From Synechococcus sp. NOUM97013 (GTDB taxonomy: Bacteria; Cyanobacteriota; Cyanobacteriia; PCC-6307; Cyanobiaceae): DNA of 64,000 nt. Below, piece by piece: positions 43,376 to 53,013 of this stretch. The notes beneath the pieces were generated by a model that was not told the origin of the DNA, did not search any database, and was given only the letters and a program-made list of their open reading frames with translations. Within the stretch, counting starts at the first letter, position 1. Each line of letters begins with the position of its first letter. The position numbers and the translations under genes were made by a program. Location of the stretch: NCBI RefSeq assembly GCF_014279815.1, contig NZ_CP047941.1, positions 2,480,001-2,544,000 on the forward strand. The letters run 5' to 3'.

Positions 43376-44995
43376 GTGCCGGAACCCGGCGCCCTGCGCA
43401 CGGTGCTGGCTTTTCCCAGCACCTACACCGTCGGCATCACGAGCCTCGGCTACCAGATCGTCTGGGCCACCCTGGCCATGCGCCCTGATCTGGACGTGCG
43501 TCGACTGTTCACTGACGAGGGCGATCCCCAACACCGCCGCTGTGAATTGTTCGGCCTCTCCTTGAGCTGGGAGCTCGATGGACCCGTGCTGCTGGATCTC
43601 CTGGAACAGCAGAGAATTCCCATCTGGAGTGATCAACGATCGGATGATGACCCGATCGTGTTCGGCGGTGGGCCTGTGCTCACCGCCAATCCCGAACCCC
43701 TCGCCCCCTTCTTCGATGTGGTGCTGCTGGGAGACGGCGAAGACCTGCTGCCAGCCTTCATCGATGCTTTGCAAGAGGTCCGAGGCGAACCGCGGGCTGC
43801 GCGTCTGCGTCATCTGGCTCAGGTCCCCGGCATTTATGTGCCCTCGCTCTATGCACCTCGTTACGACAGCGATGGGGAGCTGGTGGGCATCGATCCGATC
43901 GAAGCTGGACTGCCGGCCACCATCAGCAAACAAACCTGGCGTGGCAACAGCCTCAGTCATTCCACAGTGATCACGCCAGAGTCCGCCTGGCCCGACATTC
44001 ACATGGTGGAAGTGGTGCGCAGCTGCCCGGAACTATGCCGGTTCTGCCTGGCGAGTTATCTAACGCTGCCCTTCCGCACGCCCTCGCTCGACGATGGGCT
44101 GATCCCGGCAGTGGAAAAAGGACTTTCAGCGACCCGCAGGTTGGGCTTACTCGGTGCATCCGTCACCCAACATCCCCAGTTCGCTGACCTGCTCACTTGG
44201 CTGGGGCAGGACCGCTTTGACGATGTGCGCGTCAGTGTCAGCTCCGTGCGGGCGGCAACCGTGACACCAGACCTGGCCAGCGGGCTGGCCAAACGAGGCA
44301 GCAAATCCCTGACGATCGCCATCGAAAGCGGCAGCGAACGGATGCGCGAAGTGGTGAACAAGAAATTGAGCAATGAAGAGATCCATGCGGCAGCACGCCA
44401 TGCCAAGCAAGGCGGACTGCGTGCCCTGAAGCTGTACGGCATGGTCGGACTACCGAGCGAACAGGATGACGACGTTGAATCCACCGCGGATCTGCTGCTT
44501 CAGCTCAAAAAGACGACTCCCGGCCTTCGCTTCACCCTGGGGGTCAGCACCTTTGTTCCCAAGGCCCAGACCCCGTTTCAATGGCAGGGCGTCAGACCGG
44601 AAGCGGAGAAACGCCTCAAGCGACTGGCCAAACGGCTGAAACCGAAGGGGATCGATCTGAGGCCAGAAAGCTATGGCTGGAGCGTGATCCAGGCTCTGAT
44701 CTCGCGCAGCGACCGGCGCCTGGCAGCGGTGATCGTTGCGGTGCGCGGGTCACAGGAAAGCCTGGGTGGCTGGAAAAAGGCCTACCGCAGCGCACGATCC
44801 GGAGAGCTGCCTTCAGCCGTCAGCGCCGGAGTTGACCTGCCGCTACCTCCGCCCTGGGACGAAGTGATTCATCACAGCTGGAGCGACTCCACCGTGCTGC
44901 CCTGGGATCACCTCAATGGCCCACTGGGCCGCTCCACACTGCTCAAACATCAGCAGCAAGCGCTGTCGTTGGCTGATCCGAGCGGTCAGGACTGA
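43376..44995 (+). CDS. radical SAM protein with B12-binding-like N-terminal domain
   Basis: A 539-residue protein. Residues 1-160 form a flavodoxin/B12-binding-like region (FPSTYTVGITSLGYQIVW, VFGGGPVLTANPEPL, VLLGDGED). The radical SAM domain begins at VEVVRSCPELCRFCLASY with C217-x3-C221-x2-C224 for the [4Fe-4S] cluster. Later features are TIAIESGSERMREVVNKK near 306-323 and TLGVSTFVPKAQTPFQW near 386-402. The canonical B12 DxHxxG motif is not seen. It resembles uncharacterised YgiQ/TIGR03960-like enzymes. The first available start is GTG 29 bases after the ClC gene. The substrate is unknown. Confidence 0.8.
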   Translation: MPEPGALRTVLAFPSTYTVGITSLGYQIVWATLAMRPDLDVRRLFTDEGDPQHRRCELFGLSLSWELDGPVLLDLLEQQRIPIWSDQRSDDDPIVFGGGPVLTANPEPLAPFFDVVLLGDGEDLLPAFIDALQEVRGEPRAARLRHLAQVPGIYVPSLYAPRYDSDGELVGIDPIEAGLPATISKQTWRGNSLSHSTVITPESAWPDIHMVEVVRSCPELCRFCLASYLTLPFRTPSLDDGLIPAVEKGLSATRRLGLLGASVTQHPQFADLLTWLGQDRFDDVRVSVSSVRAATVTPDLASGLAKRGSKSLTIAIESGSERMREVVNKKLSNEEIHAAARHAKQGGLRALKLYGMVGLPSEQDDDVESTADLLLQLKKTTPGLRFTLGVSTFVPKAQTPFQWQGVRPEAEKRLKRLAKRLKPKGIDLRPESYGWSVIQALISRSDRRLAAVIVAVRGSQESLGGWKKAYRSARSGELPSAVSAGVDLPLPPPWDEVIHHSWSDSTVLPWDHLNGPLGRSTLLKHQQQALSLADPSGQD

Positions 44996-46226
44996 ACGAG
45001 GCACGCAAACCGGCCAGCAAGATCCAGCCAGCGATGTTCAATCGACTGTCAAAGAACGGCAGGTCCGTGCCATGCAACACCAGCAGAATCAGCAGTGCTG
45101 CCCACCAGGCACGATCAAACAACCCTGAAAGGCCACGGCGCAGGCTCACCACCATCAACGCCAGCACCAGGCCCACCACCAGGGTGGCTACAGGCAGACC
45201 ATGGCTAATCGCGAGTTCGAGCGGAAGGTTGTGGGCATGGCCATGCCACTGTCCGGTGCGCAGGGGATAGATGATCGAAAAGGCCGCAGCTCCCCACCCG
45301 AACCAGGGGCGTTCGAGGATCAACTGAAGTCCCACGGTCCATTGACTGATGCGCGTGGAGGCCAGAACGCGCTCGCCGGCGTACTGACTGTCGTTCAAGC
45401 GAGCCCAGAGAGCATCCGGCACCACCTGACGGGCTGGATCCTGAAGAAAGGCCGGCATGCCAGGGAGCACGGAGACGACAACAGGCAGAAGCGCCAAAGC
45501 CAGCAGCGGCACCAACCAGGGCCAACTGGGCGGGCCCAGCACCACTGGAACAGCCAACACAAGCGCACCCCAGCCATTGCGGGATTCAGTGAGCACCAGA
45601 CCCACCACCATGGCAATGGCCAGTACGAGCACCACCAGACGCTGTCGTCGCTGCAGACCTGGCTGAACCAGAGCCGCCAGGGCCAGAGGCCAAACCAGCG
45701 CCAACCAGGCTGAAGCGATGTTGGCGTAATCGAACAGACCCGAGAGTCGTCCTTCCGGCTTCCCACCGGGTTCCACAAACCAGACGATGAGGCCACCCAA
45801 CAATTCCCAGGGGCCTGCCCATCCCCACCAAAGCTGGCCCAAGCCAGTGATCAACACTGGAACGGTGCCGGCCACCAGCCAGAGACTGCAACGACGCCGG
45901 GCAGCCGCGCTGATCACATAAGGCTGAAACCCCCAAAACCCCCAAAAGAAGGGAAGCCAATTCCCCAGACCAACCCAAGCCAGGCCCTGAGCGTCGGCGA
46001 GAAAGCAACCGAACGCCATCAGAACTCCCGCCACGATCAACGGGAGATTCCAGGGATCACGCCAAAAGGCACGCTCCCGCCCGACACTGCCGATCAGCAG
46101 GGCGGGAAACAGAAACAGGGCCCCGAGCAGAGCCGTGGATGGCAGCAGAAACAGCCCCAGCTGGAAACAGCGCCATCCCAGTGGAGATGCGGTCATGGGA
46201 CGACCACGATCAAGCCAGCTCATCAT
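44943..46226 (-). CDS. O-antigen ligase (Wzy_C) family membrane protein
   Basis: A 427-residue protein with about 11-12 membrane helices. SGLFDYANIASAWLALVWPLALAAL near 161-185 and VLTESRNGWGALVLAVPVV near 211-229 match the Wzy_C domain, and a large periplasmic loop (about 255-310) contains RISQWTVGLQLILERPWFGWG. Homologues are polysaccharide ligases/polymerases or IctB-like proteins. The start overlaps the purU stop (ATGA). Its end overlaps the radical SAM gene by 53 bases. Which polysaccharide it acts on is unknown. Confidence 0.78.
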   Translation of the reverse strand: MMSWLDRGRPMTASPLGWRCFQLGLFLLPSTALLGALFLFPALLIGSVGRERAFWRDPWNLPLIVAGVLMAFGCFLADAQGLAWVGLGNWLPFFWGFWGFQPYVISAAARRRCSLWLVAGTVPVLITGLGQLWWGWAGPWELLGGLIVWFVEPGGKPEGRLSGLFDYANIASAWLALVWPLALAALVQPGLQRRQRLVVLVLAIAMVVGLVLTESRNGWGALVLAVPVVLGPPSWPWLVPLLALALLPVVVSVLPGMPAFLQDPARQVVPDALWARLNDSQYAGERVLASTRISQWTVGLQLILERPWFGWGAAAFSIIYPLRTGQWHGHAHNLPLELAISHGLPVATLVVGLVLALMVVSLRRGLSGLFDRAWWAALLILLVLHGTDLPFFDSRLNIAGWILLAGLRASFSPDRSDQPTTALAADV

Positions 46227-47077
46227 GCGAACACGGCTGTACGACCGCGGTAAACCATCACCTGACGTCGCAGGTGAAGGCGGAGGGCACGGGCGAGAGC
46301 GAGACGTTCCGTGTCTCGACCCTTGCGTATCAGATCGCCCACCTCATCACGATGGCTGACATGGGCAATGGTCTGCTCAATGATCGGGCCGTCATCGAGT
46401 TCTTCGGTGACGTAATGGGCTGTGGCACCGATGAGCTTCACCCCGCGTTCCCAGGCCCGGTGATAAGGCTGCGCCCCCTTGAAGGCCGGCAGAAAAGAGT
46501 GATGGATGTTGATCACATCTGGGAAACGCTCCAGAAAGTTGCCACTCAACACCTGCATGTATTTGGCCAGCACAGCCAGCTCCACACGGTGCTCAGCCAA
46601 CAGCTTGAGGATGGTGGCTTCGGATTGCGCCTTGGTCTCACGGGTGACCGGCACGTACTCAAAAGGAACCCCGAAGTCGTTACAGCAGCTTTCCAGATCG
46701 GGATGATTGGCGATGACCAGCGGAACTTGCATCGGCAGCTCGCCGCTGCGCGCTCTCCACAGCAGATCCAGCAAGCAATGGTTCTGTTTGCTTACCAGGA
46801 TGGCCACCCGCGGAAGATCGTCGGAGAAGTGAAGCTGCGCCTCTCCACCCAGGCGTTCAGCCAGGGAATGCACGGCGGGCCCGACGGCCTCCCGCGGCAG
46901 ACCGAACCCCTCCAAACCCCATTCGATCCGGCTAAGAAACAAACCAGCGCCAGCATCCGTGTGATGGTCGGCGTGATGAATGTTGCCCCCGTTTGCAGCC
47001 ACCCATCCAGCGAGCTCACTAACGAGAGCCGGACGATCAGGGCAGATCAGCTGCAGGATGACCGAGACGGAGGACAA
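46223..47077 (-). CDS. purU: formyltetrahydrofolate deformylase
   Basis: A 284-residue protein. The N-terminal ACT-like domain (SVILQLICPDRPALVSELAGWVAANGGNI) is followed by a formyltransferase-type catalytic domain: VNIHHSFLPAFKGAQPYHRAWERGVKLIGATAHYVTEELDDGPII near 213-258, with the catalytic Asn/His/Asp. It splits formyl-THF into formate and THF, which can feed PurT, also in this window. Only a TTG is available at the homology start. Confidence 0.9.
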   Translation of the reverse strand: MSSVSVILQLICPDRPALVSELAGWVAANGGNIHHADHHTDAGAGLFLSRIEWGLEGFGLPREAVGPAVHSLAERLGGEAQLHFSDDLPRVAILVSKQNHCLLDLLWRARSGELPMQVPLVIANHPDLESCCNDFGVPFEYVPVTRETKAQSEATILKLLAEHRVELAVLAKYMQVLSGNFLERFPDVINIHHSFLPAFKGAQPYHRAWERGVKLIGATAHYVTEELDDGPIIEQTIAHVSHRDEVGDLIRKGRDTERLALARALRLHLRRQVMVYRGRTAVFA

Positions 47078-47212
47078 GGTCGGACAGAAATCACAGCCTT
47101 AATTGTGCGCCTGGACGAACCCCCGCCGGCTCTGCAGACCAAGGCCGATCCAGGCTCGGATCTCGACGATTGGACGTCGCGGTTAAAGTCGCGACGCTTC
47201 CTGTGATTTCCA

Positions 47213-47671
47213 ATGCTGAGCGCCCTGCGCCGCCTGGCCGCCTTCTGCCTCTGTCTGGCTCTGTGTTTCGGCCTGGCTGCTTGCGACGGCAGCGCCAAGG
47301 CCAAAACAGCCACTATCAGCCCTGATGACATGGGTGTGATCCGCCGTCAGGCCGAGGGATTCACCGAAGCGAAGGAACGTCTTCCCGAGCTGGCGAAACT
47401 GGTGAACCAGCGGGATTGGACCTTCACCCGCAATCTGATCCACGGCCCGATGCAGGAAGTGGGTCGTGAAATGCTCTACATCAATCAGCGCCTGCTGCCC
47501 CAGGATCGAGCAGCTGCCAACGAGCTGGCCACAGCGCTGAAAGAAGCCCTGGCTGATCTCGATGAAGCAGCACGTCTTCAAGACGGTGCAAGGTTGCAGA
47601 AGGCCTACGTAGCTGTGGCCACCGGCTTCTCAAACTATGAAGTGGTGATCCCCGCGCAGGCCCTGAGCTGA
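47213..47671 (+). CDS. psbQ: photosystem II protein PsbQ (CyanoQ), lipoprotein
   Basis: A 152-residue lipoprotein. The signal peptide ends in the lipobox FGLAAC with Cys24 as lipid site. The remaining ~125 residues form a four-helix bundle with the pattern RDWTFTRNLIHGPMQEVGREM near 66-86, typical of cyanobacterial PsbQ. It sits on the thylakoid lumen side and stabilises the oxygen-evolving complex. It lies upstream of an FAD oxidoreductase, 14 bases away. Confidence 0.88.
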   Translation: MLSALRRLAAFCLCLALCFGLAACDGSAKAKTATISPDDMGVIRRQAEGFTEAKERLPELAKLVNQRDWTFTRNLIHGPMQEVGREMLYINQRLLPQDRAAANELATALKEALADLDEAARLQDGARLQKAYVAVATGFSNYEVVIPAQALS

Positions 47672-47685
47672 CTGCGACCATTGCC

Positions 47686-48771
47686 GTGATCGGTGCCGGT
47701 GTCGTCGGCACCGGCACCGCCTGGCACCTTGCTGAGCAAGGGCATCAGGTTCTGATTGCAGATCCCTCCCTGGCCGACCCGGTCCCCGAGTCGAGCACTG
47801 GTCGTGATCTGAATGGGACGACAGCCTCCTTGGGTGTGCTGATGGGCCATGCTTTCCGCCGATCCAGTGGACGCGCCTGGAGACTCCGGCAGCGCAGCAT
47901 GGCCCTATGGCCGGGCTGGATCAAACGCCTCAATCACCCCGACACACCGCTGCAACTGCAGACACCGCTGATCCAGCTGGTGGGCAGTGCCGACGAAGCC
48001 GCCCGCTTGCGTCAACTGGCGGCATCACGCCCTGAGTCTGGGCTTCAGTTTGTCGAGAACGACCAACTCCCCCGAGCCAAGCCCGATTGGCCGCAGCCGG
48101 GGTATGGGTCGATGCGATCCGAGCACGATGGGCGCGTGGATCCCTTGCAGCTACTGAAAGCTCTCAGGCGAGCACTCAGCAGGGCTGGCGTCGACCAGCT
48201 GCCCATCCGCATCAAGCACCTTGAGCGCCTCAGCGGCGAAAGGCAAGGCTGGCAACTGCACAGCCAGAATGGCCAGGCCCACAAGGTGGAGTCCGTGGTG
48301 ATCTGCACGGCACTGGGCAGCCAAGGGTTGCTGCAGCCCCTGGGTCACGACCGTCCGATGGATGCCGTGCTCGGTCAGGTGCTCGACCTGGCCATCGACC
48401 GCATCCCAGACGACTGGGCCTCGTGGCCTGCGGTGCTCACCTGCGCTGGCATCAACCTGATTCGGCACAGCGGCAATCGCCTGTGGCTGGGAGCAACGCT
48501 GGAACCTGGGGAAACCGTTGATCCATCAGCGATTGAGCGGATGCGCAGCCTCGAGGGCCTGGCACCGGAATGGCTTCAGGATGCCGAACTGATTGGCCAG
48601 TGGCACGGCTTACGCGCACGACCCCGGGAACGGCCGGCACCACTACTGGAAACATTGGAACCTGGCCTTTTACTGGCTTCGGGGCACTACCGCAACGGTG
48701 TTTTGCTCACACCTGCAACAGCAGAATGGGTCGAAGAACAGATCGATAATGCAACGATAACCAGCCCTTAA
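47686..48771 (+). CDS. FAD-dependent oxidoreductase (D-amino acid oxidase family)
   Basis: A 361-residue flavoprotein. MIGAGVVGTGTAWHLAEQGHQVLI is the N-terminal FAD-binding GxGxxG. The substrate domain and C-terminal FAD contact (LLLASGHYRNGVLLTPATA near 327-345) resemble the glycine oxidase ThiO / DadA family. The GTG start is the only clear one. The substrate is probably an amino or imino acid, but not fixed by sequence. Its stop falls within a row of Pho-box-like repeats before pstS. Confidence 0.78.
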   Translation: MIGAGVVGTGTAWHLAEQGHQVLIADPSLADPVPESSTGRDLNGTTASLGVLMGHAFRRSSGRAWRLRQRSMALWPGWIKRLNHPDTPLQLQTPLIQLVGSADEAARLRQLAASRPESGLQFVENDQLPRAKPDWPQPGYGSMRSEHDGRVDPLQLLKALRRALSRAGVDQLPIRIKHLERLSGERQGWQLHSQNGQAHKVESVVICTALGSQGLLQPLGHDRPMDAVLGQVLDLAIDRIPDDWASWPAVLTCAGINLIRHSGNRLWLGATLEPGETVDPSAIERMRSLEGLAPEWLQDAELIGQWHGLRARPRERPAPLLETLEPGLLLASGHYRNGVLLTPATAEWVEEQIDNATITSP

Positions 48772-48807
48772 ATCTCAAGCGAAAGCCGCTGAAATAACGT
48801 TCGAAGT
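48767..48807 (+). promoter_or_regulatory. degenerate Pho-box-like 11-bp repeats before pstS
   Basis: CTTAAATC, AGCGAAAG, CTGAAATA and TTCGAAGT follow each other with three-base spacers, the 11-bp period of cyanobacterial PhoB boxes. Only the first is close to the CTTAACCT-type consensus. The position 40-80 bases before the pstS ATG is right. Low confidence. Confidence 0.3.
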
Positions 48808-48824
48808 GAGCACAAATTGTGCTC
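48808..48824. promoter_or_regulatory. 17-bp perfect palindrome GAGCACAA-A-TTGTGCTC in pstS leader
   Basis: A perfect 8-bp inverted repeat with a single central base lies 22 bases upstream of the pstS ATG. Its symmetry and location suit an operator for a dimeric regulator, either on top of the promoter or in the 5' leader. The protein is unknown. Confidence 0.55.
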
Positions 48825-48846
48825 CAAGGACTTCATACACGAGATC

Positions 48847-49848
48847 ATGCCTCGCTCCTTCAACGCCCGGGCACTATCAGCCGCCGCTTGTCTGACGGCT
48901 GGCCTGACCCTGGCGGCCTGCTCATCCGGCAGTGGTGGTGACGATCAGGTGAAAGGCAACCTGTCAGCAGCAGGCGCGTCCTTCCCTGCAGCCATTTACC
49001 AACGCTGGTTCCAGGATCTGTCATCCCAGGGAGTCAACGTGAACTACCAATCGGTGGGTTCCGGCGCAGGTGTGCGTCAGTTCACTGCAGGAACCGTGGA
49101 TTTCGGCGCTTCCGACAAGCCGATGAAGGCTGAGGCCATCGCCAAGGTGAGCCGCGGTGTGGTGCAGATTCCGATGACCGCTGGTGCCATCGCTGTCGCC
49201 TACAACAACCCCTCCTGCAAGTTGGAGCTCACCCAGGATCAACTGGCTGGCATCTTCCTGGGCAAGATCACCAATTACAGCGAACTCGGCTGCGACGACA
49301 AAAAGATCAACGTCGTGCACCGTTCCGACGGCTCCGGCACCACGTTCAACTTCACCAATCACCTCTCGGCGATCAGCCCCGAGTGGAAAGCAAACGTTGG
49401 TGCTGACAAGTCGGTGAAATGGCCCACCGGCGTCGGTGCCAAAGGCAATGAAGGTGTCTCCGCTCAGCTCAATCAGATTGAAGGCGGACTCGGCTACGTG
49501 GAGCTGGCCTACGTGAAGGGCGACCTTCAGGCAGCAGCTGTGCAGAACGCCTCCGGTGCCAAGGTGATGCCCACCAATGCAACCGCCAGCGAAGCACTGG
49601 GTTCGATCGATCTCGGTCCCGACCTGATCGGCAGCAACCCCAACCCCGAAGGTGGCTACCCGATTGTCACCTTCACCTGGGTGCTTGCTTACGAAACCGG
49701 CAACGGCGACAACACCCCTGTGCTGAAGAAAACCTTCGACTACATGCTCTCCGACGAGGCGCAGTCGAAAGCTCCCGAACTGGGCTATGTCTCCCTTCCG
49801 CCTGAAGTGGTGACCAAGGCCAAGGCTGCTGCTGACTCGATCAACTGA
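48847..49848 (+). CDS. pstS: phosphate ABC transporter substrate-binding protein PstS
   Basis: A 333-residue periplasmic lipoprotein. The signal peptide ends in LAAC with Cys25. The phosphate-binding motifs are SAAGASFPAAIYQRWFQD, VNYQSVGSGAGVRQF, DFGASDKPM and HRSDGSGTTFNFTNHLS. The ATG giving MPRSFNARAL is chosen because it starts the signal peptide. No pstCAB genes follow; a terminator does, so it is a stand-alone binding protein. Expression probably depends on phosphate. Confidence 0.93.
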   Translation: MPRSFNARALSAAACLTAGLTLAACSSGSGGDDQVKGNLSAAGASFPAAIYQRWFQDLSSQGVNVNYQSVGSGAGVRQFTAGTVDFGASDKPMKAEAIAKVSRGVVQIPMTAGAIAVAYNNPSCKLELTQDQLAGIFLGKITNYSELGCDDKKINVVHRSDGSGTTFNFTNHLSAISPEWKANVGADKSVKWPTGVGAKGNEGVSAQLNQIEGGLGYVELAYVKGDLQAAAVQNASGAKVMPTNATASEALGSIDLGPDLIGSNPNPEGGYPIVTFTWVLAYETGNGDNTPVLKKTFDYMLSDEAQSKAPELGYVSLPPEVVTKAKAAADSIN

Positions 49849-49878
49849 GGCCATCAGCGTTCACATCGCTCAGCAAGC

Positions 49879-49904
49879 AAAGGGGGCATTTGCCCCCTTT
49901 TTTT
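49879..49904 (+). terminator. intrinsic terminator after pstS
   Basis: A perfect 10-bp stem AAAGGGGGCA / TGCCCCCTTT with a two-base centre is followed by TTTT. It is 30 bases after the pstS stop. Confidence 0.88.
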
Positions 49905-49941
49905 GTTGGCGATCACTGAATGTCATTGCAACGGCCAACAA

Positions 49942-49971
49942 CAAAAATCCCCACCTGACGAACAGGCGGGG
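49942..49971 (-). terminator. intrinsic terminator after dnaK
   Basis: On the minus strand, CCCCGCCTG-TTCGT-CAGGTGGGG gives a 9-bp stem with one G-U pair, followed by ATTTTTG. It lies about 50 bases past the dnaK stop. Confidence 0.8.
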
Positions 49972-50018
49972 AGGCGAATCATCAACGGCAATCCCTCCAA
50001 AGGGATGTCAACGGTGGA

Positions 50019-51932
50019 TCACTTGGATTCAGTGAATTCAGCGTCGATCACATCATCGCCGGCATCACCGGCAGAACCACCTGCAGCCCCAGCTGCGGCA
50101 TCGGCACCAGGAGCCGCAGCACCCTCAGCGCCGGCCTGCTGGTAAACAGAAGCACCAACGGTGTAAAGCTCCTGCTGCAGTTCTTCCAGCAGTGTCTTCA
50201 TGGCGTCGTAATCCTCCTTCTCGACTGCTTCCTTGAGCTTGGTGCGCTTCTCCTCCACCTTGGCCTTGGCGTCGGCTTCCACCTTGTCGCCCAGCTCCTC
50301 CATCTGCTTTTCAGCCTGATAGACGAGGGTCTCAGCCTGGTTCTTGAGGTCGATTTTCTCGCGCTTCTCCTTGTCAGCGCTGGCGTTGGCCTCGGCGTCC
50401 TTGACCATGGACTCCACTTCGGAATCGCTGAGCGTGGACGCGCCGGTGATCGAGATGGACTGTTCCTTACCGCTGCCCTTGTCCTTGGCGGTGACGCTGA
50501 GGATGCCGTTGGCGTCGATGTCGAAGGTCACCTCGATCTGAGGCACACCCCGGGGGGCCGCAGGAATGCCATCCAGACGGAAGGTTCCAAGGCTCTTGTT
50601 GTCGGACGCCATCTCGCGCTCACCCTGGAGCACGTGGATCTCCACGTTGGTCTGGCCATCGACAGCCGTGGAATAGGTCTCGGATTTCTTAGTGGGAACC
50701 GTGGTGTTGCGGGTGATCATCTTGGTCATCACGCCGCCGAGGGTTTCCACACCCAGGGAGAGAGGCGTGACGTCGAGCAGAAGAATGTCCTTCACCTCAC
50801 CAGCCAGCACACCGCCCTGGATCGCGGCACCCACGGCCACCACCTCGTCGGGGTTCACGGTCTGGTTGGGATCCTTACCAGTGGTGCGCTTCACCAGCTC
50901 GAGCACGGCCGGGATGCGGGTGGAACCACCCACCATCACGATCTCGTCGAGCTCACTGGAGGACAGCTTGGCGTCCTTGAGCGCCTGCTCCACCGGGATC
51001 CGGCAGCGGTCGATCAGGTTGGAGGCCAGCTCCTCGAACTTGGCCCGGGTGAGGGTGAGATCCAGGTGCTTAGGACCCTCGGGCGTGGCCGTGATGAACG
51101 GCAGGTTGATCTCGCTCTGGGTGGCATTGGAGAGCTCGATCTTGGCTTTTTCCGCCGCTTCAGTTAGTCGCTGCAGGGCTTGCTTGTCCTGACGCAGGTC
51201 GATGCCTTCGTTGGACTTGAAGCTGTCAGCCAGGTGATCCACGATCACCTTGTCGAAATCGTCGCCACCAAGGTGGGTGTCGCCGGAGGTGGACAGCACC
51301 TCAAACACGCCGTCACCAACTTCCAGTACAGACACGTCAAAGGTGCCGCCGCCCAGGTCAAAGACGAGGATGCGCTCGTTGCTCTTCTTGTCGAGGCCGT
51401 AGGCCAGAGCCGCAGCGGTGGGCTCGTTGATGATGCGCAGCACTTCGAGGCCGGCAATCTTGCCGGCATCCTTGGTGGCCTGACGCTGGGAGTCGTTGAA
51501 GTAGGCGGGAACAGTGATCACTGCCTGAGTGACAGATTCACCCAGATACTTACCGGCGTCTTCCGCCAGCTTGCGCAGCACCTGAGCGGACACCTCCTCG
51601 GGAGCGAACTGTTTCTCAAGAACAGGACACTTGACCTTCACGTTGGAGCCAGCTTTCTCGACCGTGTAGCTCACCTCTTTCGACTCTTCATTCACCTCGT
51701 CGACACGACGGCCGATGAAGCGTTTGACGGAATAGAAAGTGTTGTCAGGGTTCATCACCGCCTGACGTTTGGCGATCTGGCCCACCAGCTGATCCTGGTT
51801 CTTCGTGTAAGCCACCACCGAGGGGGTGGTGCGGAAGCCCTCGGCATTGGCGATCACGGTGGGCTTGCCGCCCTCCATCACCGACACACAGCTGTTGGTG
51901 GTTCCGAGATCGATGCCGACAACCTTGCCCAT
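50019..51932 (-). CDS. dnaK: molecular chaperone DnaK (Hsp70)
   Basis: A 637-residue Hsp70. Signatures are [17 protein letters not shown] at 5-21, [17 protein letters not shown] near 196-212 and [17 protein letters not shown] near 334-350. The substrate-binding domain has [20 protein letters not shown], and a Gly/Ala-rich tail ends in [12 protein letters not shown]. It is one of several DnaK paralogues expected in cyanobacteria; with its EEVD-like DDVIDAEF tail it is the DnaK2-like housekeeping type by appearance. It is divergent from aroE across 135 bases. Confidence 0.95.
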   Translation of the reverse strand: MGKVVGIDLGTTNSCVSVMEGGKPTVIANAEGFRTTPSVVAYTKNQDQLVGQIAKRQAVMNPDNTFYSVKRFIGRRVDEVNEESKEVSYTVEKAGSNVKVKCPVLEKQFAPEEVSAQVLRKLAEDAGKYLGESVTQAVITVPAYFNDSQRQATKDAGKIAGLEVLRIINEPTAAALAYGLDKKSNERILVFDLGGGTFDVSVLEVGDGVFEVLSTSGDTHLGGDDFDKVIVDHLADSFKSNEGIDLRQDKQALQRLTEAAEKAKIELSNATQSEINLPFITATPEGPKHLDLTLTRAKFEELASNLIDRCRIPVEQALKDAKLSSSELDEIVMVGGSTRIPAVLELVKRTTGKDPNQTVNPDEVVAVGAAIQGGVLAGEVKDILLLDVTPLSLGVETLGGVMTKMITRNTTVPTKKSETYSTAVDGQTNVEIHVLQGEREMASDNKSLGTFRLDGIPAAPRGVPQIEVTFDIDANGILSVTAKDKGSGKEQSISITGASTLSDSEVESMVKDAEANASADKEKREKIDLKNQAETLVYQAEKQMEELGDKVEADAKAKVEEKRTKLKEAVEKEDYDAMKTLLEELQQELYTVGASVYQQAGAEGAAAPGADAAAGAAGGSAGDAGDDVIDAEFTESK

Positions 51933-52067
51933 CGGTGCCTCCTGACTCCGCGAATTGACTGATTAGATCCTCTGCATAATCGGCAGTGGGCAGGCCTTCA
52001 GGCGAGGTGTGGTTCCCGAACAGTCCGGCGACACAGCAGGCTGGAACGCAGGATCACAGGCAACGCA

Positions 52068-52961
52068 ATGATCAGCGGAACCACAGGACTGGTCGGTCTG
52101 CTGGGACAGCCGGTGAGCCACTCCCTCTCACCGGTGATGCACAACGCGGCCCTGGAGGCCATGGCGATGGATTGGCGGTACCTCGCCCTGCCATGCGATG
52201 GCGATGCCCTGGAACGCGTGCTCGACGGACTGCGAGCCGTGGGCTGCCACGGACTGAATGTGACCATCCCGCACAAACAGGCGGTGGCATCCCACTGCCA
52301 GGAGCTCAGCCCGTTGGCGAAGCGCCTGGGTGCAGTCAACACACTCACCCCCCTGAGCGACGGTGGCTGGCATGGCCACAACACAGATGCCGAGGGATTC
52401 CTGGCCCCGCTGCTCGATCAAGCCGAAGCCTGGAGTGGCTGCGACGCGATTGTGATGGGCTGTGGTGGCAGCGCTCGTGCCGTTGTCGCCGGTCTTCAGC
52501 AACTGCCGCTGGCAACCATTCATGTGGCCGGCCGTCGGCCAGAGGCCCTTGAACAGTTCCTGGAGGATCTGAAAGAAGAAAGCAGCGGCAGCGTGTCCCT
52601 CCATGGCATCGCTCTCGAAGCTCAACCGCTAACGGCACAGCTGAGCGGAACGAAACTTGTGGTGAACACCACACCGGTGGGCATGCAGGGTCATGGCGAC
52701 AGCAAGGCCATGCCGTTGGGTCCTGACCTCTGGGAGACGTTGGACCCGACCACGACTCTCTACGACCTGATCTACACACCTCGACCGACCCCCTGGCTGC
52801 GGATGGGACAGCAGCGTGGATGCCAGACCATCGATGGCCTGGAAATGCTGGTGCAGCAGGGTGCGGCATCCCTGCGCCGATGGTCCGGACGCCATGACGT
52901 GCCGGTGACCGTGATGCGCGAAGCAGCATTGCAACGCCTTGGAGCGAATCCAGCCGACTGA
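52068..52961 (+). CDS. aroE: shikimate dehydrogenase
   Basis: A 297-residue enzyme reducing 3-dehydroshikimate to shikimate with NADPH. LLGQPVSHSLSPVMHN near 10-25, GLNVTIPHKQ near 63-72 (catalytic Lys), NTLTPLSDGGWHGHNTDAEGF near 90-110, the Rossmann loop MGCGGSARAV near 129-138, and DLIYTPRPTPWL near 233-244 are all present. It is the second shikimate-pathway gene in the window, after DAHP synthase. Confidence 0.94.
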   Translation: MISGTTGLVGLLGQPVSHSLSPVMHNAALEAMAMDWRYLALPCDGDALERVLDGLRAVGCHGLNVTIPHKQAVASHCQELSPLAKRLGAVNTLTPLSDGGWHGHNTDAEGFLAPLLDQAEAWSGCDAIVMGCGGSARAVVAGLQQLPLATIHVAGRRPEALEQFLEDLKEESSGSVSLHGIALEAQPLTAQLSGTKLVVNTTPVGMQGHGDSKAMPLGPDLWETLDPTTTLYDLIYTPRPTPWLRMGQQRGCQTIDGLEMLVQQGAASLRRWSGRHDVPVTVMREAALQRLGANPAD

Positions 52962-53013
52962 CAGCGCCGACTGGATCCACAAGCCCTACGCTCGAGCCAA
53001 GCGCGACCCTGCA

